Shown here in pieces: positions 16,907 through 25,330 of a stretch of DNA of 64,000 nucleotides. This DNA comes from Pseudorhodoplanes sinuspersici (GTDB lineage Bacteria > Pseudomonadota > Alphaproteobacteria > Rhizobiales > Xanthobacteraceae), in NCBI RefSeq assembly GCF_002119765.1, contig NZ_CP021112.1, forward strand, positions 5,636,501-5,700,500, in the 5' to 3' direction. The position numbers and the translations under genes are program-made. Below the pieces are notes generated by a model. That model saw only the letters and a list, made by a program, of their open reading frames with translations, was not told where the DNA came from and made no database searches. Position 1 is the stretch's first letter; every line of letters begins with the position of its first letter.

Positions 16907-17368
16907 CTATATTGCCTGCCGATGACGTTGCCACGCCTCGATCAGCGGCACGAGATCAGGCGGGTGCCCCTCATGAATAATGCTGTCTTCCGGGATCGGT
17001 ACCCACGGCTGCGCGCTCTTGGTCCAGATATGCCCGACCGGATTGAGCCAGCTCGTGTCGTCGAGCGTACCCGGTTTCAGGATCGACACCTTGTCGTTGG
17101 CGCGTGGATGGTGCACCGGCCGCACGCCGCAAACTTCACAGAAATCAGCGTCGATGATGCGGCCGCTGTCGGCTATCCGCTCCCATGTCCGCGGCGTTCC
17201 TTTCGTATACACGAACGCCGCGCGCGGGATCATCACCGACATGCCGAAGGCACTCGATGATTGCTTCTGACACTCTGTACAGTGACAAAGATAGACCGAA
17301 AGCGGCTCGGCCCGCACCTCGTAACGGAGCTCCCCGCATTGGCAGCCACCGGTCAGCGGCAGTTTCAT
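16907..17368 (-). CDS. GFA/CENP-V-family zinc protein
   Basis: A 153-aa protein of the glutathione-dependent formaldehyde-activating (GFA) family. It has the expected cysteine pattern: GGCQCGELRY near the N-terminus, LCHCTECQKQ about 20 residues later, and FCEVCG in the middle. These bind two zinc ions. The family name comes from Gfa, but most members have no proven role. It converges on the cyclase gene and is not part of that unit. Confidence 0.88.
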   Translation of the reverse strand: MKLPLTGGCQCGELRYEVRAEPLSVYLCHCTECQKQSSSAFGMSVMIPRAAFVYTKGTPRTWERIADSGRIIDADFCEVCGVRPVHHPRANDKVSILKPGTLDDTSWLNPVGHIWTKSAQPWVPIPEDSIIHEGHPPDLVPLIEAWQRHRQAI

Positions 17369-17502
17369 CTTGCACCATGTGAAGTTGCGCGATCGCGAAT
17401 GGCGTTACTATCTCACCATCCGATCCGAGCGCAATAGCCACGGTTCCACAGCGATAACGGGCGAAGCTTGATGCTTGCGCGGGCTATGAACTGACTGCCA
17501 GT

Positions 17503-18789
17503 TTAATCTCGACAGGCCTTCGTTTCTTTACCCAATCCCAAAGCTGCAAGGATCGATGGGTCAAAATTGCGCTTCTTCTCATCAACGAGCAGCGCAAAGG
17601 GGCCATCATAGTTGAAATAGGCCCAGGTGAATCCAAACTCCTCCGCTGTCACCCGAACGTCTTTCAGCCACCGATCCCGATCCTCGCACAGCGCGCCGGC
17701 CAGACCCGGGCGTTTTTTAAGGACGCCAAACTCTCCGATAAAAATGCGAGCCGGATCGACACCATTTTCCCTGGCCCATTCCGAGACGCGCGCGAAGCGA
17801 TCACGAATGAATTCGCGATCCGCCTTGCTGGCATAGAATTTTTTGAGATTGGCCTGCGCACCGACCGATGCCTTGTCGCGGTCCAATGTATCGATCTTGG
17901 CCTCCGCCACGCGTTGCAGCGTTTTCGCGAGCGGCTGCTCCATCGGCCGCGCGCTTGCAGGCCACGGTACTTCGTCGAGATATTTATCGGGCCAGGGGAT
18001 GAATTGCGCCCCTTGATGCGTGAAGCTGAAAGGATCGTAGAAGTGGAACGTATAGATGATTTTGTCGTCACCAAATTTTTTCGGGTCGAGCGCGAGCAAT
18101 CCCTCGAACGACGAAACGCACGCACCCGTGAGGACGAGCGTCAGATCGGGCGAGCCTTTTCTGGCGCGATCGACAAGCGTTTTCGCCAGTGCATCCCACT
18201 TTGCCTGATCATCGCCTTTGCACTTGAGCCGCGGCTCGTTGATGAGTTCCAGTGCCACGTTTTGGTGTCGAGACGACAAACGGCGAGCCATGTCTTCGAT
18301 AAGATCGGAAAATTTGTCGAATGCCGGGGTGCCGACACCTTTGATCATCGCATGCTGCCCCCAGACGGGGTGCCGGCTGTTGGGATGAAGATCGACAATG
18401 ACGTTCATCCCGGCAGACTGGATTCGATCGATGGCATCGAACAGTCTTTTGTAGACGAATTGCTGTTGCTCGCCCTCGAAAACAAAAAATGGCGCCGGGT
18501 CGACCGGCAGACGAACCGTATCGAAACCCGTCTGCTTTAACCGCTTGAGTTCGCTCAAGTCCGGAGGCTTCGGTGTCTCTTTATACGGCGGCCAGGCAAT
18601 GCCCGTGCTCGGTGGACGCTCATAGCGCGGCCACGTGAACCATTGCGCGACATTGATGGCTCGCCGCATTTCGAATGCCGCAGCACAATTTACCTGAATC
18701 ATCAGAAAGAGAACGGCCAGAGCCAGCGGAGCCCGTACCACTTCATAAGCGAAGCGACGAACAGGTTTTGATCGCGAGATAACCTGCAA
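17503..18789 (-). CDS. Secreted glycoside hydrolase family 5 (endoglucanase-like)
   Basis: A 428-aa protein with an N-terminal signal sequence (hydrophobic LALAVLFLMIQVNCAAA, residues 22-38) and a GH5-type barrel. The acid/base glutamate is Glu185 in LELINEPR and the nucleophile is probably Glu353 in IFIGEFG; DLHP and FHFYDP are other conserved GH5 segments. It would cut a beta-linked glucan or related polymer in the periplasm or outside. At the edge of the polysaccharide locus, it may trim or release the polymer made there, as cellulases do in cellulose operons. Confidence 0.85.
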   Translation of the reverse strand: MQVISRSKPVRRFAYEVVRAPLALAVLFLMIQVNCAAAFEMRRAINVAQWFTWPRYERPPSTGIAWPPYKETPKPPDLSELKRLKQTGFDTVRLPVDPAPFFVFEGEQQQFVYKRLFDAIDRIQSAGMNVIVDLHPNSRHPVWGQHAMIKGVGTPAFDKFSDLIEDMARRLSSRHQNVALELINEPRLKCKGDDQAKWDALAKTLVDRARKGSPDLTLVLTGACVSSFEGLLALDPKKFGDDKIIYTFHFYDPFSFTHQGAQFIPWPDKYLDEVPWPASARPMEQPLAKTLQRVAEAKIDTLDRDKASVGAQANLKKFYASKADREFIRDRFARVSEWARENGVDPARIFIGEFGVLKKRPGLAGALCEDRDRWLKDVRVTAEEFGFTWAYFNYDGPFALLVDEKKRNFDPSILAALGLGKETKACRD

Positions 18790-19033
18790 TGAATACCTAC
18801 TCCCTTAGCGAGGTGATCCGTACTTGGCGAGGTGATCCGTATTCTTCGAGGTTGAACGATAACTTCGACCGCTTGATGTCACGCTGCAATAAACATCGAT
18901 GGTCCAAACTTACCGCCAATCTTCTCTGTCATTTTATCTGACGATCTTTGACGTACTTTCGCCACGCAAGTTCCAGATGTTCAAAAGGATTAAACTACCT
19001 TGCAGATCTCAACATTATCACTGGAGAACATTG

Positions 19034-19759
19034 ATGCTGCGAACGTATATTCGCTCGCTGAAATTCCTATCGCGGTCGGTAAGATATGCCTTTGGAAAGT
19101 TCCCGCGAGAATGTCCACTCTGTAACTACCACGGAAAGTTCCTCGGCTACGGCTACCCCTACGTTTGCGATGTTTACTGTCCGCAATGCGGATCGCTTGA
19201 GCGTCATCGGCTATTGTACATCGCCGATCAGCAGAAGGACTTCTTCACTGGCAAAACCATTCTCCACTTCGCACCAGAGCCTGGCGTCCGGAAGATGGTG
19301 ACGCAGCGCGCACCGAAATCCTATGTTACCGCCGATCTGTTTGCTGAGGGTGTCGACCGCAAGGAGAACATCGAAGCTCTCACCATCGAGGACAACTCAT
19401 TCGATGTCGTGATCTGCCTGCATGTCCTGGAACATGTCGACGATCGTGCGGCGATATCGGAACTCTATCGTGTGACCAAGCCAAACGGGCTTTTGATTGC
19501 CATGTTTCCGATCATCGAGGGCTGGCAGGAAACCTATGAGAATGTCGAAAAAACCGGTCCCGAGAACCAGCTCCTGCATTTTGGCCAACATGACCATGTA
19601 CGTTTCTTCGGCAATGACGCACGGCAACGCCTCGCATCACCCGGCTTCATGGTAGATGAATTTACCGCTGTTGAACCGTTCGTATCCCGGTACGGGTTGA
19701 TGAGAGGCGAGAAGATTTTCTTGTGCCGAAAGCCGGCCGAGCCTGCCCAACTGCCCTGA
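19034..19759 (+). CDS. SAM-dependent methyltransferase with an N-terminal zinc ribbon
   Basis: A 241-aa class I methyltransferase-like protein. Residues about 27-60 hold two CxxC pairs (CPLCNYHG and CPQCGSLERHR) forming a small zinc ribbon, and residues about 75-200 are the methyltransferase fold with ILHFAPEPG, a variant of the SAM-binding loop, and LHVLEHVDD. The ATG at 19034 has GGAG seven bases upstream; two earlier in-frame ATGs lack this. First of a rightward polysaccharide unit. Its substrate is probably a sugar or lipid-linked intermediate (inference). The region upstream (18790-19033) is AT-rich and presumably holds its promoter. Confidence 0.75.
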   Translation: MLRTYIRSLKFLSRSVRYAFGKFPRECPLCNYHGKFLGYGYPYVCDVYCPQCGSLERHRLLYIADQQKDFFTGKTILHFAPEPGVRKMVTQRAPKSYVTADLFAEGVDRKENIEALTIEDNSFDVVICLHVLEHVDDRAAISELYRVTKPNGLLIAMFPIIEGWQETYENVEKTGPENQLLHFGQHDHVRFFGNDARQRLASPGFMVDEFTAVEPFVSRYGLMRGEKIFLCRKPAEPAQLP

Positions 19760-19787
19760 GTGGACGTAATAGCGAAAAAGGGTGTCA

Positions 19788-21053
19788 ATGAGTGCAACGG
19801 TGAATGAAGTGCCGATGGCCGCGCCAGACAACACGCGGCGATCACGCTTCTCCGTTACGAAAGTTGCGGCCATCGGCGATCAGATCGTTGTCTCATTGAC
19901 CAACTTCGCTCTGACTCTCGCCATCGGCCGCGCTTTTTCCGCAGAGGAATTTGCGTCGTTCGGCATTGGATTGTCGATCGGCCTGATGGTGCAAGGACTG
20001 CAGCGGCATACCGTGACCATTCCGCTTGCACTGCAGCCGGACACCCGGGTCGCGCGCCGGCACCGGGCCATCCTTGCGGAACAATACATTCTTCTGTTGG
20101 CCGTGCTGGCGGTTGGCCTAGCTGTTGTCGTTGGCACGTTATTCGTACCACTGCCGCGATACGGCCATCTGATCATACTTGCCAGCGCCGTCAGCCTTGT
20201 TGTTTATCTGCAGCTTGAATTCTCCCGGGCCTTTCTGATCAAGACCGGTCGAGCGGGATTTCTGCTACTCAGCGCCGCCTGGTACGGGTTGATCTCATTA
20301 GTCTTGGCTGGAGCAGCTCTGCTGCATCTGATCGGTTACGAAACGTTGCTCGTCGTGTTGGGCAGCGCCATGCTGTTGCACGCGCTTGCTCTCATGATGA
20401 CGGTAGGGATTCCTGCGTGGTCTCGCGGGAAGCAGCTCCTTCGCCACGACCTTTTGCGCTATGGCGGCTGGTCGGCGGCTGCCACACTGACTTATAGCGG
20501 ATACAACCATTTGCCGCTGCTGTTGCTTGGCGCGATGGCTGCGCCGATCCACGCCGCAATATTCGTCGCCACGCGCAGCCTGATGCAGCCGCTGCAAATC
20601 ATCATGCGCGGGCTGGATATCGCCGACAAATCGGTCTTCGCAAAAGTCGCTCGTCATCCCGGCACGCGCGACACTCTCATTTTTACACTGAACTGTGCCG
20701 CGTTCTACGCCGTCATCAGCCTTGTCTACTGCGTCACCGCGGGCCTGTTTGCCAATCAGCTTGTGGCGCTAGCCTATGGATCAAAATTCTCCGGCGTTGG
20801 CGGCGCGCTGATCGCCTGGTTACCGGTCTATGTCCTTATGGGCCTGGCGATGCCGCTGGAATCACTGGTCTATGCCCGACGGGATTTCCGCCATTACTTT
20901 CTGTTGCGCGGCCTCGCATCCGTGCTTGCCTTCGGCCTGAGCATTCCTCTGTCCATCTACTATTTTGAGACTGGCGCGATCGCTGCCTGCGCCGCCGGAT
21001 GGCTTCTGGCCGTGGTCGGCACCACGATCCGCCTGGTGCGGACCACCAAATGA
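19788..21053 (+). CDS. Polysaccharide flippase, Wzx-like
   Basis: A 421-aa integral membrane protein with about 12 hydrophobic segments, of the MOP (multidrug/oligosaccharidyl-lipid/polysaccharide) flippase type. It would move undecaprenyl-linked repeat units across the inner membrane. AAGGG precedes the ATG at 19788; the GTG six bases earlier is less likely. Its stop overlaps the polymerase start in ATGA, so flippase and polymerase are coupled. Confidence 0.8.
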   Translation: MSATVNEVPMAAPDNTRRSRFSVTKVAAIGDQIVVSLTNFALTLAIGRAFSAEEFASFGIGLSIGLMVQGLQRHTVTIPLALQPDTRVARRHRAILAEQYILLLAVLAVGLAVVVGTLFVPLPRYGHLIILASAVSLVVYLQLEFSRAFLIKTGRAGFLLLSAAWYGLISLVLAGAALLHLIGYETLLVVLGSAMLLHALALMMTVGIPAWSRGKQLLRHDLLRYGGWSAAATLTYSGYNHLPLLLLGAMAAPIHAAIFVATRSLMQPLQIIMRGLDIADKSVFAKVARHPGTRDTLIFTLNCAAFYAVISLVYCVTAGLFANQLVALAYGSKFSGVGGALIAWLPVYVLMGLAMPLESLVYARRDFRHYFLLRGLASVLAFGLSIPLSIYYFETGAIAACAAGWLLAVVGTTIRLVRTTK

Positions 21054-22429
21054 CGCTGACCGGCAACCACATCCTTGTCCTTTCGGCCGTTATCGCCATG
21101 ACGGTCGCGGCCGGGTTGGCGCTATTCGACCCGTCGAGCCTGATCGCAATCGCGGCCCTGCCGATTGTGGTTGGCGGCAGCGCGTTGCTTTGGGGTGTCA
21201 TGAATGGCAACAGATTCGCGACGCTCCTTCATCTCTTTCTGACGGCATTCCTGATGCATGCGGTGTTTCGAATCCGCGATTATCAGGACAAGGACGTCGA
21301 TTTTCAGGTGATCATCAAAATTGTGCTATGGATCACCGTTGCGACAGTTGCCTTGATCCATGCGCGCCGTTGGATCGAGATGCTGCGCAATCCGGTCAAC
21401 CTCCCCTGCTTTCTGTTTTTGATCTGGCTTTTCCTCACGGCGCTGGTTTCGCCAAACCCAACTTACACGCTTGTGTGCGCCTTCACTGTCTTTGCAGGCG
21501 TCGTCTTCTCAGCTTACGTCTTTGTGGCTTTTAAGGCAGAAGAGGCCTTCGCCACCATCGTTCTTTCCATTATGCTCTTCTGTGCCGTCTCGATCGTGGT
21601 TTATTTCGCCATCCCTGAATTCGGCCATTATGTTTATTGGGTCAACGAAGAGCGGTTTGTCAGCCCCCGGCTTTCTGGCATCTCAGGCAGCGCCAACAAC
21701 ATGGCCCTGGTTGCAGCTTTCGGCCTGGTGGTGACCGGGCTCTATGCCCGCGAATTTCACCGCATGAACCGGCTGTTTGTGCCTGCATCGGTCCTGCTAT
21801 GCGGCGCGGCGCTGCTCATGACCAACTCCCGATCACCGCTCGTGATGGTTATACTGATCCTCCTTTCGGTCTATGTTTTTACCTGGAAGCGCCTCTATGC
21901 CGGCCTGTTCGTTGTTTCGGTCGCGCTGCTCCTGTTTGCGGCCCTGATCCCGTTCGGACAGGAATTCCTGTTAAAGGCCGTTTCACGGAGCGGCGATGTC
22001 GGTGAAGTCACCTCGTTCACCGGCCGCACGGAAATCTGGTATGCGGTATTGAAGCTCGTCGAAGCCCAGCCGCTGATGGGCTACGGCTATGCCAGCTCCG
22101 TCTTTGTCTTGCCGCAACACGCCAGTGAGGTCGGATTTGCAACATCACACGCCCATAATGTGATGCTGCAACTCCTGCTGACGACGGGCTGGATCGGCGT
22201 TGCCTTATTCGTGCTGACAATGGCCGGTGTCGCACTCCGTGCCATCGTGTACCGCGACCGCATCGCCTTCGGCATGCTGGCGTTCGTCCTGCTCAACGGC
22301 ATTACGGAATCCAGCGGTTTCACGACGCTCGCCAATATCTGTACTCTTGCGTTTGGCATCGCCGTCTCATTGCCGGCGACAACGAGGGCCTATGAAGACC
22401 ATTATTCATATCAGCGCCGATTTTCCTGA
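21050..22429 (+). CDS. O-antigen polymerase/ligase family protein, Wzy-like
   Basis: A 459-aa multi-spanning protein with many hydrophobic helices and a large periplasmic loop (roughly residues 290-360) containing TGRTEIWYAVLKLVEAQPLMGYGYASS, followed by SHAHNVMLQLLLTTG. The FTGRTEIW and HAHN patterns are typical of the Wzy/WaaL family. It joins repeat units in the periplasm. The start at 21050 overlaps the flippase stop. Confidence 0.8.
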   Translation: MTLTGNHILVLSAVIAMTVAAGLALFDPSSLIAIAALPIVVGGSALLWGVMNGNRFATLLHLFLTAFLMHAVFRIRDYQDKDVDFQVIIKIVLWITVATVALIHARRWIEMLRNPVNLPCFLFLIWLFLTALVSPNPTYTLVCAFTVFAGVVFSAYVFVAFKAEEAFATIVLSIMLFCAVSIVVYFAIPEFGHYVYWVNEERFVSPRLSGISGSANNMALVAAFGLVVTGLYAREFHRMNRLFVPASVLLCGAALLMTNSRSPLVMVILILLSVYVFTWKRLYAGLFVVSVALLLFAALIPFGQEFLLKAVSRSGDVGEVTSFTGRTEIWYAVLKLVEAQPLMGYGYASSVFVLPQHASEVGFATSHAHNVMLQLLLTTGWIGVALFVLTMAGVALRAIVYRDRIAFGMLAFVLLNGITESSGFTTLANICTLAFGIAVSLPATTRAYEDHYSYQRRFS

Positions 22430-23573
22430 TCCGATCGTTCCGGGAAAAACCAAGGCTGTGGCCAATTTGCTCGCGGCGACGCCTGGCTTCCGCCACATCG
22501 TCTATTCCATGAACCGGACGCATAAGCCTGGCGTCATCTTCTCGCGCTTCGATGACGATCATACGGCCATCGCCTATGGTGCGCCGCCTTACGGCATCGG
22601 CCTGGAGAGATTTCTCCGCCCCGTTGCAGCATCGATCCAGCGCGATCTGGCGGAGCGCGGCATACGCCCCGATCTCATTCACGCTCACAAGTTTTCGGTC
22701 GAAGGCCTTGTGGCTGTGGAAGTCGCACGCATTCAGCAATGCCCTTTCATCTGCAGCCTGTGGGGCGATACCGACATCAGGATTTTCGAGGTCAAGCGTG
22801 GATTGCGATCGCGCTATCGGGCTGTTGCCGGCGCCGCACAGGCTCTGCTCCCGGCAGCACCCTGGACAGGCGAATATTTCCGGAAGGCTCTTCAAATCAC
22901 CGATGACAAAATCAATCTTTTGCCGGTCATGACGGCCGCGGATGCCGTCCTTTCCCCCACTGTGACTGGCGCACCGAAACTCGTCAGCCTGTTTCACCTC
23001 GATTCATGGAAGCGCAAAGGCTTCGAGCAACTCGTCAAGGCGGGAGTATTGGCGAGGCGCGAAAGACCCGATCTCACGATTGATGTGTTCGGCACGGGCA
23101 AAGCAAAGTCGATACGAGCGGTTGAAGCTATCGTGAGGCGAAACAATGCGTCCTCGACCGTTCGAGTGATGGGCGCCCTGCCCCATGACAAGGTCCAACA
23201 TGTGCTGAATGGCTATACCGGCTTTGTCATGGCGCCGCACCGCGAGACCTATGGGATGGTGCATGTCGAGGCATTGCTCGCAGGCCTGCCGATTGTCTGG
23301 TCGCAAAATCGCGGCGTCGACGGTCTGTTCGATGGCCTCGATGTTGGTTATCGCGCCGATCCTACCTCTGTTGAGGATGTCGCGCGCGGCATGCGTTTCT
23401 TGATCGAACGCGAACAATCTCTCAAGATCAACATTGGGCATCTGCACCGGAACCGAACATTCGATCATCTCCGGCGTCATCGCATCGCAGAAGTCTATTC
23501 GGATCTTCTCGCGCGGAACGCCGCCGCCGACCCGGCTCATCCGGCGCCCGAAGGCCGCCGGATGGCCAGTTAA
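22392..23573 (+). CDS. Glycosyltransferase, GT4-like (GT-B fold)
   Basis: A 393-aa glycosyltransferase. The C-terminal half has the GT4 donor-site pattern: KGFEQLVKAG, DVFGTGKAKS, the HRETYGMVHVEALLAGLPIV segment with the conserved Glu, then DVGYRADPTSVEDVARG. The start overlaps the polymerase by 38 bases. It adds one sugar to the lipid-linked repeat unit on the cytosolic face; donor and acceptor are unknown. It ends the rightward MT-Wzx-Wzy-GT unit. Confidence 0.85.
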   Translation: MKTIIHISADFPDPIVPGKTKAVANLLAATPGFRHIVYSMNRTHKPGVIFSRFDDDHTAIAYGAPPYGIGLERFLRPVAASIQRDLAERGIRPDLIHAHKFSVEGLVAVEVARIQQCPFICSLWGDTDIRIFEVKRGLRSRYRAVAGAAQALLPAAPWTGEYFRKALQITDDKINLLPVMTAADAVLSPTVTGAPKLVSLFHLDSWKRKGFEQLVKAGVLARRERPDLTIDVFGTGKAKSIRAVEAIVRRNNASSTVRVMGALPHDKVQHVLNGYTGFVMAPHRETYGMVHVEALLAGLPIVWSQNRGVDGLFDGLDVGYRADPTSVEDVARGMRFLIEREQSLKINIGHLHRNRTFDHLRRHRIAEVYSDLLARNAAADPAHPAPEGRRMAS

Positions 23574-23710
23574 TGGTTCAAACTCTGTTAATGTTGTTTT
23601 AACAACATCAAAGTGATTTTCATCACAAAACGAAGTGTTCAGAATATTTCCACACACGAAAGCGATGAGCCTACCAATCCATGCGTGTGCGGTCGCACAG
23701 CAAGGCGGTT

Positions 23711-24370
23711 ATGCTCAAACGTCCCAGGATCACCCCGAAAACGCAGGCGAAGGCGGAGTTGTCGGAGGCTCAGCGTCGCTATGTGGAGCGTGCGATTGCA
23801 CAAGACCCGCAGCGTCGGCCCGCATCCAGAATTGCAACAGATGGCGGGCTCAACCACACGACGCTGACGGAGTTCCTGAAAACGCCGGGCAAGGTGCTCG
23901 ATGCGCTGACCATCCGCACCATTGCCGAAGTGACCGGCATACAGCCCTCGGCAGACGTAACCGGCGGTTTTGGTACCGGATTTGGCGAAGAAGACGCTAC
24001 CCCGTTTGATCACAAGCAAGACGGCGTTGATGCGCGCGTTGCCGCAACGGTCGAGCTCTTCCTGAAAGGCAAACCAAACGCCGCACCGAAGATCCTGCGC
24101 ACCAAAGCGCTTGAAAAGGACGGCTTTCGTGCCGGCGATATCGTGATTTTCGAACAGGATGTGACGCCGCGCGTGGGCGATCTCGTCCAGGCACAGGTCT
24201 ACGATCACGATGCCGGCGGCGCGCACACAGTGTACCGTCTGCTCGGTCGTGCTGGGACGCTGGATTTGCTGATGCCAACCCACGGCACTAGTGAAGAAAC
24301 CCTGTTGGTCGACAATCGCTCGGTCAAACTCATGGCGGTCGGCACCGCCACATTGCGCACCCGCTCGTAA
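23711..24370 (+). CDS. S24-like (LexA-fold) regulatory protein without an obvious catalytic dyad
   Basis: A protein of about 219 aa with an N-terminal helical region (LSEAQRRYVERAIAQ..., HTTLTEFLKTPGKVLDALTIRTIAEVTG) that looks like a DNA-binding HTH, and a C-terminal S24/LexA-like beta domain (KDGFRAGDIVIFEQDVTPRVGDLVQAQV). The catalytic Ser normally before PGD is not evident, so self-cleavage is unlikely. The start at 23711 has AAGG five bases upstream; an ATG 30 bases earlier has none. It sits with the XRE gene between the arms of the polysaccharide locus, so a regulatory role there is plausible but not shown. Confidence 0.6.
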   Translation: MLKRPRITPKTQAKAELSEAQRRYVERAIAQDPQRRPASRIATDGGLNHTTLTEFLKTPGKVLDALTIRTIAEVTGIQPSADVTGGFGTGFGEEDATPFDHKQDGVDARVAATVELFLKGKPNAAPKILRTKALEKDGFRAGDIVIFEQDVTPRVGDLVQAQVYDHDAGGAHTVYRLLGRAGTLDLLMPTHGTSEETLLVDNRSVKLMAVGTATLRTRS

Positions 24371-24549
24371 AGCCTTTTTACAGAAACTTATTGTGAAAAT
24401 AACAACGTCTGCATCTTCCCATCTAAGCGGTGAATTTCTCGCTTTTCATTTGGATATAAAAATAACGAGAATATGTGTTTAGTTCATCAGCATTATGTGC
24501 CTACTATATCTTCGTCTCCGCAGCCATGCGGGTCGAGGAGATGCGAGCG

Positions 24550-25023
24550 ATGGCACAGACCACGACGAGTGACGGACACCGTCACGCCTCCGTTCATGAA
24601 AATGGAGGATTAAAGACAGTCGATCGCAGTAAAATCCCCGACCTGGTTGACCAGAAAGTCGGCCTGAATGTGCGGACCCGCCGCATGCAACTTGGCATGA
24701 GCCAAGAAGCGTTGGGTGAACACCTCGGCGTTACGCTCCAGCAGGTTCAGAAATACGAGAAGGGTACCAATCGTATCGGCTCCTCGCGGATGGCGCGGAT
24801 CGCTGCGGCGCTAAAAGCGCCGATCGGCTTTTTCTACGAAGGCGTACAGCAGGCTAGCGCAACTCCGATTGATCCGGTGACGGCCTTGTCGTCAGCCGGC
24901 CTTGATGAGCGCATCATCCTCGATCAATTGCTGGCGTTGCATCAGGCCGGTGACCGCGAAGCCATCCGCCATATCCGTCAGACGCTCGAGCTTCTGAGCA
25001 AGCGTACGCCGGAAAGGGCATGA
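24550..25023 (+). CDS. XRE-family regulator, PraR/PhrR-like
   Basis: A 157-aa protein with one Cro/CI-type HTH (VGLNVRTRRMQLGMSQEALGEHLGVTLQQVQKYEKGTNRIGSSRMARIAAAL), closely matching the Rhizobiales PraR/PhrR group of small XRE regulators that control surface polysaccharide, adhesion or stress genes. The C-terminal third is helical (ILDQLLALHQAGDREAIRHIRQTLELL). GAGGAG lies nine bases before the ATG at 24550. The long AT-rich leader (24371-24549) probably contains its promoter. It converges on wecC, and its likely targets are the flanking polysaccharide operons (inference). Confidence 0.8.
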   Translation: MAQTTTSDGHRHASVHENGGLKTVDRSKIPDLVDQKVGLNVRTRRMQLGMSQEALGEHLGVTLQQVQKYEKGTNRIGSSRMARIAAALKAPIGFFYEGVQQASATPIDPVTALSSAGLDERIILDQLLALHQAGDREAIRHIRQTLELLSKRTPERA

Positions 25024-25049
25024 CATGATAGATCGTGGCAAGGCTCTCT

Positions 25050-25153
25050 AAAGGGCTTTGAGCGAAGTGGGTACCGGTTCGCGTGAAGAAAACACGTCAA
25101 AACAAAAAGCTAAAGATCCGGCTTTGATTCCATCAAGGCCGGAAAAGCTCTAG
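25050..25153 (+). repeat. Bipartite structured repeat, copy A
   Basis: Module 1 runs from GAGCGAAGT through GGTACCGGTTCGCGTGAAGA to an ACGTCAAAACA end, and can pair CGAA with TTCG around a GGTACCGG loop. Module 2 is a hairpin, TCCGGCTTTGAT (25117-25128) against ATCAAGGCCGGA (25132-25143), ending in GCTCTAG. It shares nearly the whole order and sequence with copy B at 55396. Confidence 0.75.
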
Positions 25154-25225
25154 GCGACTTTACCTCAACCTCGCCGAGGTGCGCATCGAAGACGGTCAAC
25201 TCGTTAGAAAGAGGTTGGGTTATAC

Positions 25226-25248
25226 GGGCTGGCCTCCCTCGCCAGCCC
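25226..25248. terminator. Hairpin terminator between XRE and wecC
   Basis: GGGCTGGC (25226-25233) and GCCAGCCC (25241-25248) form an 8-bp GC-rich stem with a 7-nt loop, followed on the plus strand by GCATTTTG. The T-run is short, so it may act in either direction with modest strength. Confidence 0.5.
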
Positions 25249-25330
25249 GCATTTTGAATCAGGAATTCGCATCCAGAGAATCCCTTCCGATTCTGTCCTA
25301 TCGGAAATTGATCCGGATTTTCTGTTGCCG

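Larger units (their letters stand above)
25024..25330. other. Gap between convergent XRE and wecC genes
   Basis: No gene is supported. The gap holds one full copy of the bipartite repeat (25050-25153) and a separate hairpin (25226-25248). Both lie where two operons converge, so termination is their most likely effect. Confidence 0.6.

Noticed and set aside
17209-17222. A CGTATACACG word resembling the GntR operator core
   Set aside because: It lies inside the coding region of the GFA-family gene and lacks the flanking bases shared by the two promoter sites.
23711-25023. Prophage or phage remnant suggested by an S24-like plus XRE gene pair
   Set aside because: No integrase, structural or lysis genes, and the XRE protein matches the chromosomal PraR/PhrR type; both sit inside a polysaccharide locus.
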